This document shows, piece by piece, positions 1 to 5,203 of a stretch of 5,203 nucleotides of DNA (position 1 is its first letter; each line of letters opens with the position of its first letter). The position numbers were made by a program, and so were the translations under genes. The stretch covers positions 1-5,203 of the forward strand of contig JAISPA010000015.1 in the NCBI GenBank assembly GCA_031275255.1, given 5' to 3'. The notes under the pieces are model-generated. The model saw nothing but the letters and a program-made list of their open reading frames with translations. It made no database searches and was not told where the DNA came from. This stretch comes from Acidaminococcales bacterium. Lineage in GTDB: Bacteria; Bacillota; Negativicutes; Acidaminococcales; JAISLQ01.

Positions 1-1
1 T

Positions 2-172
2 GTCAGCGGCGGCGTGGGAAGCAGTTACTACACTCAGGGTTTCGCGCGTTCCGTCCTGCTGCTGGTAGGCGTGGGTTCGCTTGTCCACAGCATGGTTGAT
101 TTCGAGATCGCCTGGGCGCTGTACAAAATTTTGTGCAAACAAAAAGGGTTTGCCGCGTTGCGGGAAAAATAG
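2..172 (+). CDS. C-terminal end of an unidentified, probably membrane-bound protein (5' truncated)
   Basis: An open frame enters from the left edge and ends at TAG 170-172, giving the last 56 residues of a protein whose start lies outside the window. The visible part has a polar stretch rich in Gly, Ser and Tyr, then a hydrophobic stretch of about 28 residues (SVLLLVGVGSLVHSMVDF and onward) that could be the last membrane helix, then a basic tail ending in ALREK. The VHS-VDF pattern recalls the membrane helix pattern of O-antigen ligase/polymerase-type proteins, but the fragment is too short to assign and I give no function. The frame is believable because it is open to the edge, has coding-like composition, and is followed by a non-coding gap with a promoter for the next gene. 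Confidence 0.6.
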   Translation, partial: VSGGVGSSYYTQGFARSVLLLVGVGSLVHSMVDFEIAWALYKILCKQKGFAALREK

Positions 173-186
173 CGCCATCCCCTAAA

Positions 187-212
187 TCGGCGCGGCAACA
201 TTCGCGCGCCGG
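187..212 (+). terminator. Weak hairpin after the first gene, possible terminator
   Basis: The arms CGGCGCG (188-194) and CGCGCCG (205-211) pair perfectly over 7 bp around a 10-base loop, with a T-G wobble closing the base. The hairpin lies 15 bases after the stop of the upstream gene and before the next promoter, where a terminator would be expected. The following bases (GGGAACTTTCG) contain only three consecutive T, so intrinsic termination would be inefficient. Confidence 0.3.
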
Positions 213-228
213 GGAACTTTCGCGTTGA

Positions 229-257
229 TTGAAAATACTTGGAACATGATATACAAT
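229..257 (+). promoter_or_regulatory. Sigma70-type promoter for pduL
   Basis: A -35 box TTGAAA (229-234) and a -10 box TACAAT (252-257) each match the vegetative consensus at five of six positions and are separated by the ideal 17 bp. Transcription would begin near 264, leaving a leader of about 70 bases before the pduL start codon. The region is strikingly AT-rich compared with the surrounding GC-rich DNA. The -10 box lies inside the left arm of an inverted repeat, which suggests repression. Confidence 0.65.
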
Positions 258-275
258 AATGTTAATATTGTATAT
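249..275. promoter_or_regulatory. Perfect 10-bp inverted repeat over the -10 box, likely operator
   Basis: The left arm ATATACAATA (249-258) and right arm TATTGTATAT (266-275) are exact reverse complements separated by the 7-base spacer ATGTTAA. The repeat covers the -10 hexamer and the predicted transcription start, so a dimeric protein bound here would block RNA polymerase. Because transcription would start inside it, the repeat is better explained as a DNA site than as an RNA hairpin. The ACAAT...ATTGT orientation is opposite to a Rex-type TTGT...ACAA site. GntR- or TetR-type regulators are possible binders, but the sequence does not identify the family. Confidence 0.55.
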
Positions 276-292
276 TTTTGTTTTGCCTGTCG

Positions 293-306
293 CGGGCAAA
301 AGCCCG
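293..306 (+). other. Small leader hairpin upstream of the pduL RBS
   Basis: CGGGC (293-297) and GCCCG (302-306) form a 5-bp GC stem closed by an AAAA loop in the predicted mRNA leader. It ends 12 bases before the Shine-Dalgarno sequence, so it leaves the RBS free. It may simply stabilise the leader. No T-run follows, so it is not a terminator. Confidence 0.35.
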
Positions 307-318
307 GATACGGTTATG

Positions 319-325
319 AAGGAGG
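319..325 (+). promoter_or_regulatory. Strong RBS that fixes the pduL start
   Basis: AAGGAGG is a full Shine-Dalgarno match placed 7 bases before ATG 333. It decides the start. The same frame is open back to 225, but that upstream stretch contains the promoter and operator, has no RBS, and adds residues foreign to the family. Confidence 0.85.
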
Positions 326-332
326 CTGTTTT

Positions 333-905
333 ATGGAGCGTATGATCAAATTGGGAATATCCGCGCGTCATATACATTTGGACCGCGGGGCGATGGACGT
401 TCTTTTCGGCAAGGACAGCCAGTTGCACAAAATAAAGGATCTCGGCCAGCCGGGGGACTTTACCAGTGAAGAAAAGGTCGATCTGATTTCGGAGAAAGCA
501 ATACTGCGCGGGCTGCGGGTAATCGGACCTTTGCGCAAACAGACGCAGATTGAGCTGGCCATGGCGGACGCCCGCGCGTTGGGTCTGAACCCGCCGCTCC
601 GGGATTCCGGCAATCTGAAAGGCTCTGCAGGTATAAAGATTATAGGGCCGGACGGCGAACTTACCATACCGGAAGGGGTGATCATCGCGGAGCGGCACAT
701 ACATCTTGACCTTCCTACGGCGGCGGCTTTCGGCCTGAAAGACGGGGAGCACGTCCGCATAAGGGTTCCCGGCGTTCGCCCGGTTGTTTTTGAGGCGGTG
801 CTGGTACGCGCCAAGGCCAACTACGCCCCGGAATTTCATATTGACACAGACGAGGGAAACGCCTGTTTTGCCAAAAATGGCGAGATGGTCGAGATAATCG
901 GCTGA
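333..905 (+). CDS. pduL: PduL-type phosphate acyltransferase (phosphotransacylase), cytosolic form
   Basis: This 190-residue PduL-family enzyme (PTAC domain repeated twice) interconverts an acyl-CoA and phosphate with CoA and an acyl phosphate. Acetyl or propionyl are the likely acyl groups, and it would supply an acetate/propionate kinase. Visible landmarks are SARHIHL (H13, H15), GPLRKQTQIEL (R68, E74), RDSGNLKGSAG (90-100), ERHIHL (H122, H124) and FHIDTDEGNA (H169). From memory of the Rhodopseudomonas PduL structure, the zinc ligands and catalytic arginine fall at the same spacing with a constant offset of about 35 residues, so the active site looks complete. The start at 333 follows a strong RBS and places the first beta strand immediately at the N-terminus. 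There is therefore no amphipathic encapsulation extension, and no microcompartment shell gene is nearby, which suggests a soluble housekeeping or fermentative role. It has its own promoter and operator and is followed by a terminator. The family call is firm; acyl specificity cannot be read. Confidence 0.93.
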   Translation: MERMIKLGISARHIHLDRGAMDVLFGKDSQLHKIKDLGQPGDFTSEEKVDLISEKAILRGLRVIGPLRKQTQIELAMADARALGLNPPLRDSGNLKGSAGIKIIGPDGELTIPEGVIIAERHIHLDLPTAAAFGLKDGEHVRIRVPGVRPVVFEAVLVRAKANYAPEFHIDTDEGNACFAKNGEMVEIIG

Positions 906-919
906 CCGGTTTTCAACAG

Positions 920-971
920 GCCGCCGGCGGCAGTTTCTGCGGGTTAAGGGATACGGAAGCCTGCCGGCGGC
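920..971. repeat. GC-rich GCCGGCGGC repeat pair in the pduL-MATE gap
   Basis: GCCGGCGGC occurs at 923-931 and again at 963-971. The first copy is part of the 12-bp perfect palindrome GCCGCCGGCGGC (920-931), so the two copies can also pair as an inverted repeat (920-928 with 963-971) around a loop of about 34 bases. This may be an mRNA 3' end structure or a REP-like intergenic element. It could also be chance in GC-rich DNA. Confidence 0.35.
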
Positions 972-991
972 TCTTGGCAATAGGCGCTGCC

Positions 992-1027
992 ATCCGGGCG
1001 GGGCAATCCGCCGGATTTGATTGTTTT
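992..1027 (+). terminator. Probable intrinsic terminator of pduL
   Basis: ATCC (992-995) and GGCGG (997-1001) pair with CCGCC (1008-1012) and GGAT (1013-1016), giving a 9-bp stem with one bulged G and the loop GGCAAT. The T-rich run TTGATTGTTTT (1017-1027) follows directly. It lies 87 bases after the pduL stop, and no other reading frame intervenes. It separates pduL from the MATE gene. Confidence 0.55.
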
Positions 1028-1036
1028 GCGCCTTTC

Positions 1037-1078
1037 AGCGCGGGATTTGCCGGGCGGTCTCAACGGCCCGCCCGCGTT
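1037..1078 (+). other. Foldable GC-rich leader upstream of the MATE gene
   Basis: The 3' strand 1066-1078 can pair with two blocks. AGCGCGGG (1037-1044) pairs with 1071-1078 (one G-T wobble), and CGGGC (1051-1055) pairs with GCCCG (1066-1070), leaving the six bases 1045-1050 as a bulge. An alternative fold pairs CGGGCGG (1051-1057) with CCGCCCG (1068-1074). The structure ends three bases before the MATE RBS. Only TTTG follows the stem, so it is a poor terminator; a translational or stability role is possible. Confidence 0.35.
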
Positions 1079-1095
1079 TGTAAGGGGTAAAATTT

Positions 1096-2454
1096 ATGAA
1101 TCTGGCTGCTTATGAGCCGAGCAATATAACCAAATATATGGTCGGCCGCATCTTGTTCTTATCCTGGCCGGTGGTGGGCGAAATGATTTGCCTGGTTATC
1201 GGCGGGGTTCTGACGACCGCGATGGTCGGACGGTTCGGCGCGGTCGAGGTGGCGGCGGTAGGGCTTGCCACCATGCTGCAGGCAACTTGCGCCATGGTGA
1301 TATCGGCCGCCGGCACGGGCGCGGGCGCACTGGTCGCGCGCGCTTACGGCGCGCGGCGGGTGGACGAAGCCCGGCGGATCGCCGGGCAGTCGCTTATCAT
1401 AGCGGTAACGGCCAGTACGCTGGCGGCGGCTTTTTGCTACAACGCCGGGCGGTTTCTGATCGCCGCCGCCAGCCCGGATCGGGCTGTTGTCGAGATGGCG
1501 AACGGTTTCTTGGCCGTTATGGCTTTTTTCCTTCCCTTCATGGCGGTAACCAGCGTATGCCTCGCTTCCATACGGGCTACCGGGCAAACCAGGGTATCAA
1601 TGCTGGTAGCGGTGGCCGGGCAGCTTATATCTTTGTCCGTAACTTATACCCTGCTTTTCGTTTTGAAAGCCGGCGTTCGCTACGCCATAGCCGGCATGGC
1701 CTCCTCGCAGGCGCTGGCGTCAATGATCAGTTTCCTGGCGGCGCGTTCCTCCCTGACGCTTGAGTTGCGCTGGCGGCACATCTATCCGCTCGGGCGCGAT
1801 ATAATTTCCAATGTGCTGAAAGTCAGTTCGGCGGCGGGGATGGAACAAGTAGCCCTGCAAAGCGGGCGTATAGCTTTTGCGCTTTTGATGGCGACGGCCG
1901 GGGCGGTGCAGTTTGCGGGGCACAACGTTTCGCTGCAAATAGAATCAATTTCTTTCATGCCGGGCATGGCCTTCGGTATAGCGGCCATGACCCTGGTGGG
2001 GTACAACCTCGGCCGCGGTCTGACGCGCCGGGCCAGGCAATACGCGTGGCTTACCTGCATCATCGGCGCGTGCGTCATGGGTTGTTTCGGTGTGATATTC
2101 TACTTTTTTGCGGAGGAATTGACCCGATTTTTCATCGACGACCCGCAGGTGCTGGCCTGGGGAATTGGCTGCGTACGGGTAGCCGCCATGGAGCAGGTCT
2201 TTCTGGCGGTGGATATGGTGTTGCCCGGTGTGCTGCGCGGCTGCGGCGACGCGGTTACCGCCATGTACGTAGCTGTTTTTGGCACCTGGTGTTTTCGCAT
2301 TCCGGCGATTCTCCTGCTTAAGCAATTAGGCTGGTTTGACGTTGTTAACGGCTGGATTTGCGCCTTTCTCGACATGACCATCCGGGCGGTTTTGTTTATT
2401 TACATCGTGCGTTCCAAGGACTGGCGCAAAATAAAAACCGGAATTTACGTTTGA
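1096..2454 (+). CDS. MATE-family efflux transporter
   Basis: This 452-residue inner-membrane protein of the MATE family has the usual length and about twelve hydrophobic segments. MATE proteins export drugs or metabolites in exchange for Na+ or H+. The two halves repeat each other. The first half has the loop GTGAGALVARAYGA (73-86) with the following RRVDEARRIAGQ, matched in the second half by MTLVGYNLGRGLTRRARQ (298-315). The motif IRATGQTRV (159-167) is echoed by LRGCGDAV (380-387). N-terminal residues 10-25 hold the amphipathic lead into helix 1, with a Pro at 25. The start at ATG 1096 follows AAGGGG (1082-1087) at a spacing of 8. The next gene begins 47 bp downstream with no terminator between, so the two may be cotranscribed. 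I found no convincing promoter in front of it. The substrate and coupling ion cannot be determined. It is not a flippase of the MurJ type by motif, although its neighbour is a cell wall enzyme. Confidence 0.92.
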   Translation: MNLAAYEPSNITKYMVGRILFLSWPVVGEMICLVIGGVLTTAMVGRFGAVEVAAVGLATMLQATCAMVISAAGTGAGALVARAYGARRVDEARRIAGQSLIIAVTASTLAAAFCYNAGRFLIAAASPDRAVVEMANGFLAVMAFFLPFMAVTSVCLASIRATGQTRVSMLVAVAGQLISLSVTYTLLFVLKAGVRYAIAGMASSQALASMISFLAARSSLTLELRWRHIYPLGRDIISNVLKVSSAAGMEQVALQSGRIAFALLMATAGAVQFAGHNVSLQIESISFMPGMAFGIAAMTLVGYNLGRGLTRRARQYAWLTCIIGACVMGCFGVIFYFFAEELTRFFIDDPQVLAWGIGCVRVAAMEQVFLAVDMVLPGVLRGCGDAVTAMYVAVFGTWCFRIPAILLLKQLGWFDVVNGWICAFLDMTIRAVLFIYIVRSKDWRKIKTGIYV

Positions 2455-2501
2455 GCGATTTATATATTTCCGGCGCCTGACCAACCAAAAGAGGAGAAAA
2501 A

Positions 2502-3263
2502 ATGTTTAAATTGCTTTTTGCGCTCATTTTTGCGGTGAGTTTGTTCGTAGGCTATGAAAGCTACAAACCGTACCTGCCCGCGCCGCTGACGGAAAATATT
2601 GAGAAATTGGCCGACGGGCGGCTGCTGGAAGAAAACACGCCGCAAGCGGTAACGCGCGTCCTCCGTCTTTTCCGTGTAGAGGACGAAATTCGGCAAAAAA
2701 TGACCGCGCCCGGCTGGGTGAAATTGGACGATATACCCTTGTCCATGCAGCAGGCAATCATTTCCGTCGAAGACAGCCGTTTTTATCAGCACGGCAGTTT
2801 TGACCCGGGCGGCATCATCCGCGCCCTGCTGGTAAACCTGCAAGCCGGCGAAATCGTCGAGGGCGGCAGTACGATCACCCAGCAGTTGGCCAAAAACCTT
2901 TTTCTGAACCAGGAACAGACGATAGCGCGCAAGGCGGAAGAAGCCGCCTACAGCGTCATAATAGAAAATTCCTTCACCAAGGAGGAAATACTCGAAGCCT
3001 ATCTTAACGCCATTTATTTCGGCGCCGGCGCTTACGGCATAAAAGACGCCGCGCGCGTCTATTTTAAAAAACGGCCGGCGGAACTTACCCTGGCGGAAAG
3101 TTCCATGCTGGCCGGCATCCCCGCCGCGCCCTCCCTTTATTCGCCGCTGGAAAACCTTGCGGCGGCCAAAAAACGGCAAGCCGTAGTTCTTGAAACAATG
3201 GTCAAGAACGGCTTCATCGGCCCGCAAAAGGCCAAAGAACTGCTGGAAGAGAAACTTTTTTAG
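2502..3263 (+). CDS. Monofunctional peptidoglycan glycosyltransferase (GT51)
   Basis: This 253-residue membrane-anchored enzyme polymerises lipid II into glycan strands on the outer face of the cytoplasmic membrane. Residues 3-18 form a single N-terminal membrane anchor, followed by a polar linker and then the GT51 domain from about 65. The canonical motifs are intact: EDSRFYQHG (90-98, catalytic E90), GGSTITQQLAKN (121-132), RKAEE (143-147, second catalytic glutamate E147), FTKEEILEAYLN (158-169) and LTLAESSMLAGIPAAPS (195-211). The protein ends in a stop right after the region that in class A penicillin-binding proteins leads to the transpeptidase domain. No transpeptidase remnant follows, so this is a monofunctional enzyme of the MtgA type rather than a broken PBP1. 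The RBS AAGAGGAG (2489-2496) lies 5 bases before ATG 2502. It follows the MATE gene by 47 bp. The family call is firm; the mtgA symbol is withheld because the C-terminal part looks more PBP1-like. Confidence 0.93.
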   Translation: MFKLLFALIFAVSLFVGYESYKPYLPAPLTENIEKLADGRLLEENTPQAVTRVLRLFRVEDEIRQKMTAPGWVKLDDIPLSMQQAIISVEDSRFYQHGSFDPGGIIRALLVNLQAGEIVEGGSTITQQLAKNLFLNQEQTIARKAEEAAYSVIIENSFTKEEILEAYLNAIYFGAGAYGIKDAARVYFKKRPAELTLAESSMLAGIPAAPSLYSPLENLAAAKKRQAVVLETMVKNGFIGPQKAKELLEEKLF

Positions 3264-3354
3264 GGCGTATTGACACTGACTGAAATTGAAAACCGTTCAG
3301 GCCGGGCTGGGGAAAAGTGCGGGGCGGACGCCTGGCGGAGCCAAAAACACGCCG

Positions 3355-3362
3355 AAGGGGGA
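3355..3362 (+). promoter_or_regulatory. RBS that fixes the start of the AMMECR1 fusion gene
   Basis: AAGGGGGA lies 8 bases before ATG 3371. The frame stays open upstream to a GTG at 3317, but that start would add 18 basic residues that do not fit the family, whose N-terminus begins a few residues before the PHPP motif. The ATG at 3371 is therefore preferred. Confidence 0.8.
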
Positions 3363-3370
3363 GATGTTTT

Positions 3371-4690
3371 ATGGACAGACTATTGGCCGGAGCTTTTATG
3401 CCGCATCCGCCGCTGATCATCCCGGAAGTGGGGGCGCGCCATCACGGACAGGTCGCCGGGACGATCCGGGCGATGAAAGCGGTGAGCGAACGGCTGGTTG
3501 CCCTAAACCCGCGTGCCGTCATCATTACCTCTCCGCACGGCGTCCATTTCAGCGGCGCGCCCAGCATAACCTTCGGCCAGCGTATGGAAGGCGGCATGGA
3601 GGATTTTAACGCTCCGGACTGCCGGTTGTCTTTTCCCGTAAATCAGCGGCTGGCGGAGACAATATACCTGGCGGCGCAAAACGCCGGAATTTCCTTGTAT
3701 AAAACCGGCGATCCCGCTGAAGACGCTTTCATGCCGCCAATAGACTCCGGTGCGTTTGTGCCGCTTTATTATTTGCGCGCAGCGGGTTTTGCCGGCGACA
3801 TAGTGCACATCTGTCCCGGATTTATCAGCCTTGAGGAGGCGTCTATACTGGGCGAGGCGATCGCCGGCGCGGCGGCGGGAAATGACGCCGTGCTGATCGG
3901 CTCGGGCGACCTCTCACATTATCTTAAAAATTCGCCGCCTTACGGTATAAGGCCGGAAGGCGCGGCCTTTGACGCGTTGGCGGTAGAAGCGATAAAAGAA
4001 AACGACCCCGGCAAATTGCTGGCGCTTGACCGGAAACTGATAGAGCGGGCCGGCGAGTGCGGCCTGCGCTCACTGCTCATATTGCTGGCGGCGGTAAAGG
4101 GCCTGGCGAGTGAATTTTATTCTTACGAGGATACCTTCGGCGTGGGCTATGCCGTGGCCGTCTGGGAAAAGCCGTCCGGGGACGGGCCTTCCGTTCCTGT
4201 CCGGCTTGCTCGCTGGTCTATAGAAAACAGTTTCGCCGGCGGGCAAAAGGCCGCCGCCCCCGCTTGGGCCGATGGCCTTGAAGACCGGGCGGGAGTGTTT
4301 GTTTCCCTGAAAAAAGCGGGCGCTCTGCGCGGCTGTATCGGCACTTTTCTGCCGCAATGTCCTTCCGTTAAAGAGGAAATTTTGCGCAACGCGCTGTCCG
4401 CGGCTTTTTCCGACCCGCGTTTTCCGCCGCTGTCCCGGGATGAACTGCCGGATTTGGAAATATCCGTCGACGTCTTGTCAACGCCGGAAATGATCGGCGG
4501 ACTGTCCGAGCTCGACGAGAAAAAGTACGGCGTGTTGGTGACGGACGGCGTGCGCAGCGGCCTTTTGCTGCCGGATCTCGGTGGTGTAAACAGCGTTGCG
4601 GAGCAGCTTCGCATCGCCAGACAAAAAGCCGGAATTTCCCCGGGCGCAAAAGTAGATATTTACCGTTTTACGGTCAGGCGTTATGTATGA
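3371..4690 (+). CDS. AmmeMemoRadiSam system protein A with fused extradiol dioxygenase/MEMO-like domain
   Basis: This 439-residue protein has two domains. Residues 1 to about 265 are a class III extradiol dioxygenase subunit B-like domain, the fold shared with eukaryotic MEMO1. It shows MPHPPLIIPEVG (10-21), ITSPHGVHF (52-60) and GSGDLSHYL (177-185). H12, H56 and H183 fit metal-binding and catalytic histidine positions, and E253 in SYEDTFGVGY is a candidate further ligand (inference). Residues of about 275-439 are an AMMECR1 domain with the hallmark LRGCIGTF (319-326) and a C-terminal YRFTVRRYV. The combination matches a known architecture in which the LigB-like and AMMECR1 domains are fused. 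Its stop overlaps the start of the radical SAM gene by 8 bases, so the products are translationally coupled and probably act together. No signal peptide is visible, so it is cytosolic. The biochemical reaction of this family is not established to my knowledge. The 107-bp gap upstream has no convincing promoter. Confidence 0.92.
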   Translation: MDRLLAGAFMPHPPLIIPEVGARHHGQVAGTIRAMKAVSERLVALNPRAVIITSPHGVHFSGAPSITFGQRMEGGMEDFNAPDCRLSFPVNQRLAETIYLAAQNAGISLYKTGDPAEDAFMPPIDSGAFVPLYYLRAAGFAGDIVHICPGFISLEEASILGEAIAGAAAGNDAVLIGSGDLSHYLKNSPPYGIRPEGAAFDALAVEAIKENDPGKLLALDRKLIERAGECGLRSLLILLAAVKGLASEFYSYEDTFGVGYAVAVWEKPSGDGPSVPVRLARWSIENSFAGGQKAAAPAWADGLEDRAGVFVSLKKAGALRGCIGTFLPQCPSVKEEILRNALSAAFSDPRFPPLSRDELPDLEISVDVLSTPEMIGGLSELDEKKYGVLVTDGVRSGLLLPDLGGVNSVAEQLRIARQKAGISPGAKVDIYRFTVRRYV

Positions 4691-5203
4691 AAAAACGGTA
4701 AGGGCAAGCTTCTGGCGCAGTGACGGCAGCGGCGCGACCTGCGGCCTGTGTCCGCACGGCTGTGTCCTGCCGGAAGGCGGCGTGGGCCTGTGCCGGGTGA
4801 GAAAGAATGTTTCCGGCGTTCTGTACGCCGAAAGTTATGGCGAAGTAAGCGCCCTGGCGCTTGACCCGATCGAAAAAAAGCCGCTTTCCCGCTTTAAGCC
4901 GGGCAGTCTGGTTCTTTCGGCCGGCAGCCGCGGCTGTAATTTTTCCTGCCGCTTTTGCCAGAATTGGCGAATATCCCAGGCGGACCCCGCGGTAAGGATT
5001 TTCCGCCCGGAGCAATTGGTGAGCCTGGCGCTTGCGAAGGTAAAAGAGGGCAATATAGGATTGGCCTATACCTATTCCGAGCCGGCCGTCTGGTATGAAT
5101 TTGTGAAAGACTGCGCGCTTTTGGCGAAAGAGGCGGGGCTTGACAATATACTCGTAAGCAACGGCTATATAAACCCTGGGCCGCTGCAAGAGCTGGCGCC
5201 GCT
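4683..5203 (+). CDS. AmmeMemoRadiSam system radical SAM enzyme (3' truncated by window)
   Basis: The first 173 residues are visible; the frame runs off the right edge. CNFSCRFC (C85, C89, C92) is the CxxxCxxC motif that binds the radical SAM 4Fe-4S cluster, followed by QNW. DPIEKKPLSRFKPGS (61-75) before it, and AYTYSEPAVWYEF (128-140) and LVSNGYINP (157-165) after it, are typical of the PflA-like branch that includes the AmmeMemoRadiSam radical SAM family. The N-terminus has a second cysteine group, C20, C23, C27 and C37 (CGLCPHGC then LCR), which may bind another metal or cluster. The start ATG 4683 lies inside the end of the preceding gene (ATGTATGA, 8-base overlap) with only a weak AGGCG upstream, so translation probably depends on coupling. 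The substrate is unknown. The C-terminal half cannot be judged here. Confidence 0.92.
   Translation, partial: MYEKTVRASFWRSDGSGATCGLCPHGCVLPEGGVGLCRVRKNVSGVLYAESYGEVSALALDPIEKKPLSRFKPGSLVLSAGSRGCNFSCRFCQNWRISQADPAVRIFRPEQLVSLALAKVKEGNIGLAYTYSEPAVWYEFVKDCALLAKEAGLDNILVSNGYINPGPLQELAP

Noticed and set aside
3..980. 325-residue minus-strand open frame spanning pduL and its flanks
   Set aside because: It lies antisense to a clearly identified gene, a promoter and a fragment of another gene. The translation is Arg/Pro-rich with no recognisable domain. It is a by-product of GC-rich codon use.
1017..1095. Promoter for the MATE gene
   Set aside because: TTGATT at 1017 has no matching -10 box, and TAAAAT at 1088 lies too close to the start codon to serve as one.
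1188..1763. 191-residue plus-strand open frame inside the MATE gene
   Set aside because: It is a shifted-frame shadow with Arg/Gly-rich translation. The MATE frame carries the membrane helices and motifs without a frameshift.
2460..3227. 255-residue minus-strand open frame
   Set aside because: It lies almost exactly opposite the GT51 gene, whose motifs are all intact. No domain is recognisable in the antisense translation.
3270..3275. Perfect TTGACA -35 box in the gap before the AMMECR1 fusion gene
   Set aside because: No acceptable -10 hexamer occurs 15-19 bases downstream (the sequence there is ACCGTTCAG), so a promoter is not supported.
3317..3370. Upstream GTG start for the AMMECR1 fusion protein
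   Set aside because: It adds a basic, Gly/Arg-rich stretch not typical of the family and lacks the good RBS that precedes ATG 3371.
4674..5189. 171-residue minus-strand open frame
   Set aside because: It lies antisense to the radical SAM gene with its complete cysteine motifs, and the translation shows no family features.

Overview
The window reads as ordinary chromosomal DNA from a GC-rich anaerobic bacterium. A firmicute of the Negativicutes type is my best guess. The basis is a stand-alone PduL-type phosphotransacylase, a fused AmmeMemoRadiSam A protein followed by its radical SAM partner, strong AGGAGG-like ribosome binding sites, and a membrane-anchored monofunctional GT51 peptidoglycan glycosyltransferase. 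The taxon is an inference; no rRNA or marker gene is present. All supported genes are on the + strand. The long minus-strand open frames lie opposite well-identified genes and are shadows.

Layout. Positions 2-172 hold the last 56 codons of an unidentified, probably membrane-bound protein. Positions 173-332 carry a short hairpin, then a well-formed sigma70-type promoter whose -10 box lies inside a perfect 10-bp inverted repeat (likely operator), then a small leader hairpin and a strong RBS. Positions 333-905 encode a 190-residue PduL-family phosphate acyltransferase with its metal ligands intact and no encapsulation extension. A 190-bp gap follows, with a GCCGGCGGC repeat, a probable intrinsic terminator (992-1027) and a GC-rich foldable leader (1037-1078). 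Positions 1096-2454 encode a MATE-family multidrug/metabolite exporter. Positions 2502-3263 encode a monofunctional GT51 glycosyltransferase. Positions 3371-4690 encode a two-domain protein (extradiol dioxygenase/MEMO-like plus AMMECR1). It overlaps by 8 bases the start of the AmmeMemoRadiSam radical SAM enzyme (4683 to the window end, truncated).

How the parts relate. pduL appears to be a separately regulated single-gene unit interconverting acyl-CoA and acyl phosphate in the cytosol. The MATE and GT51 genes are 47 bp apart and could share a transcript, but they have no evident common task. The last two genes are tightly coupled and form a widely conserved but functionally unresolved pair. 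This is the closest thing in the window to an undescribed system: the family is named, but to my knowledge its reaction is not known. No mobile element, CRISPR array, tRNA or rRNA was seen.
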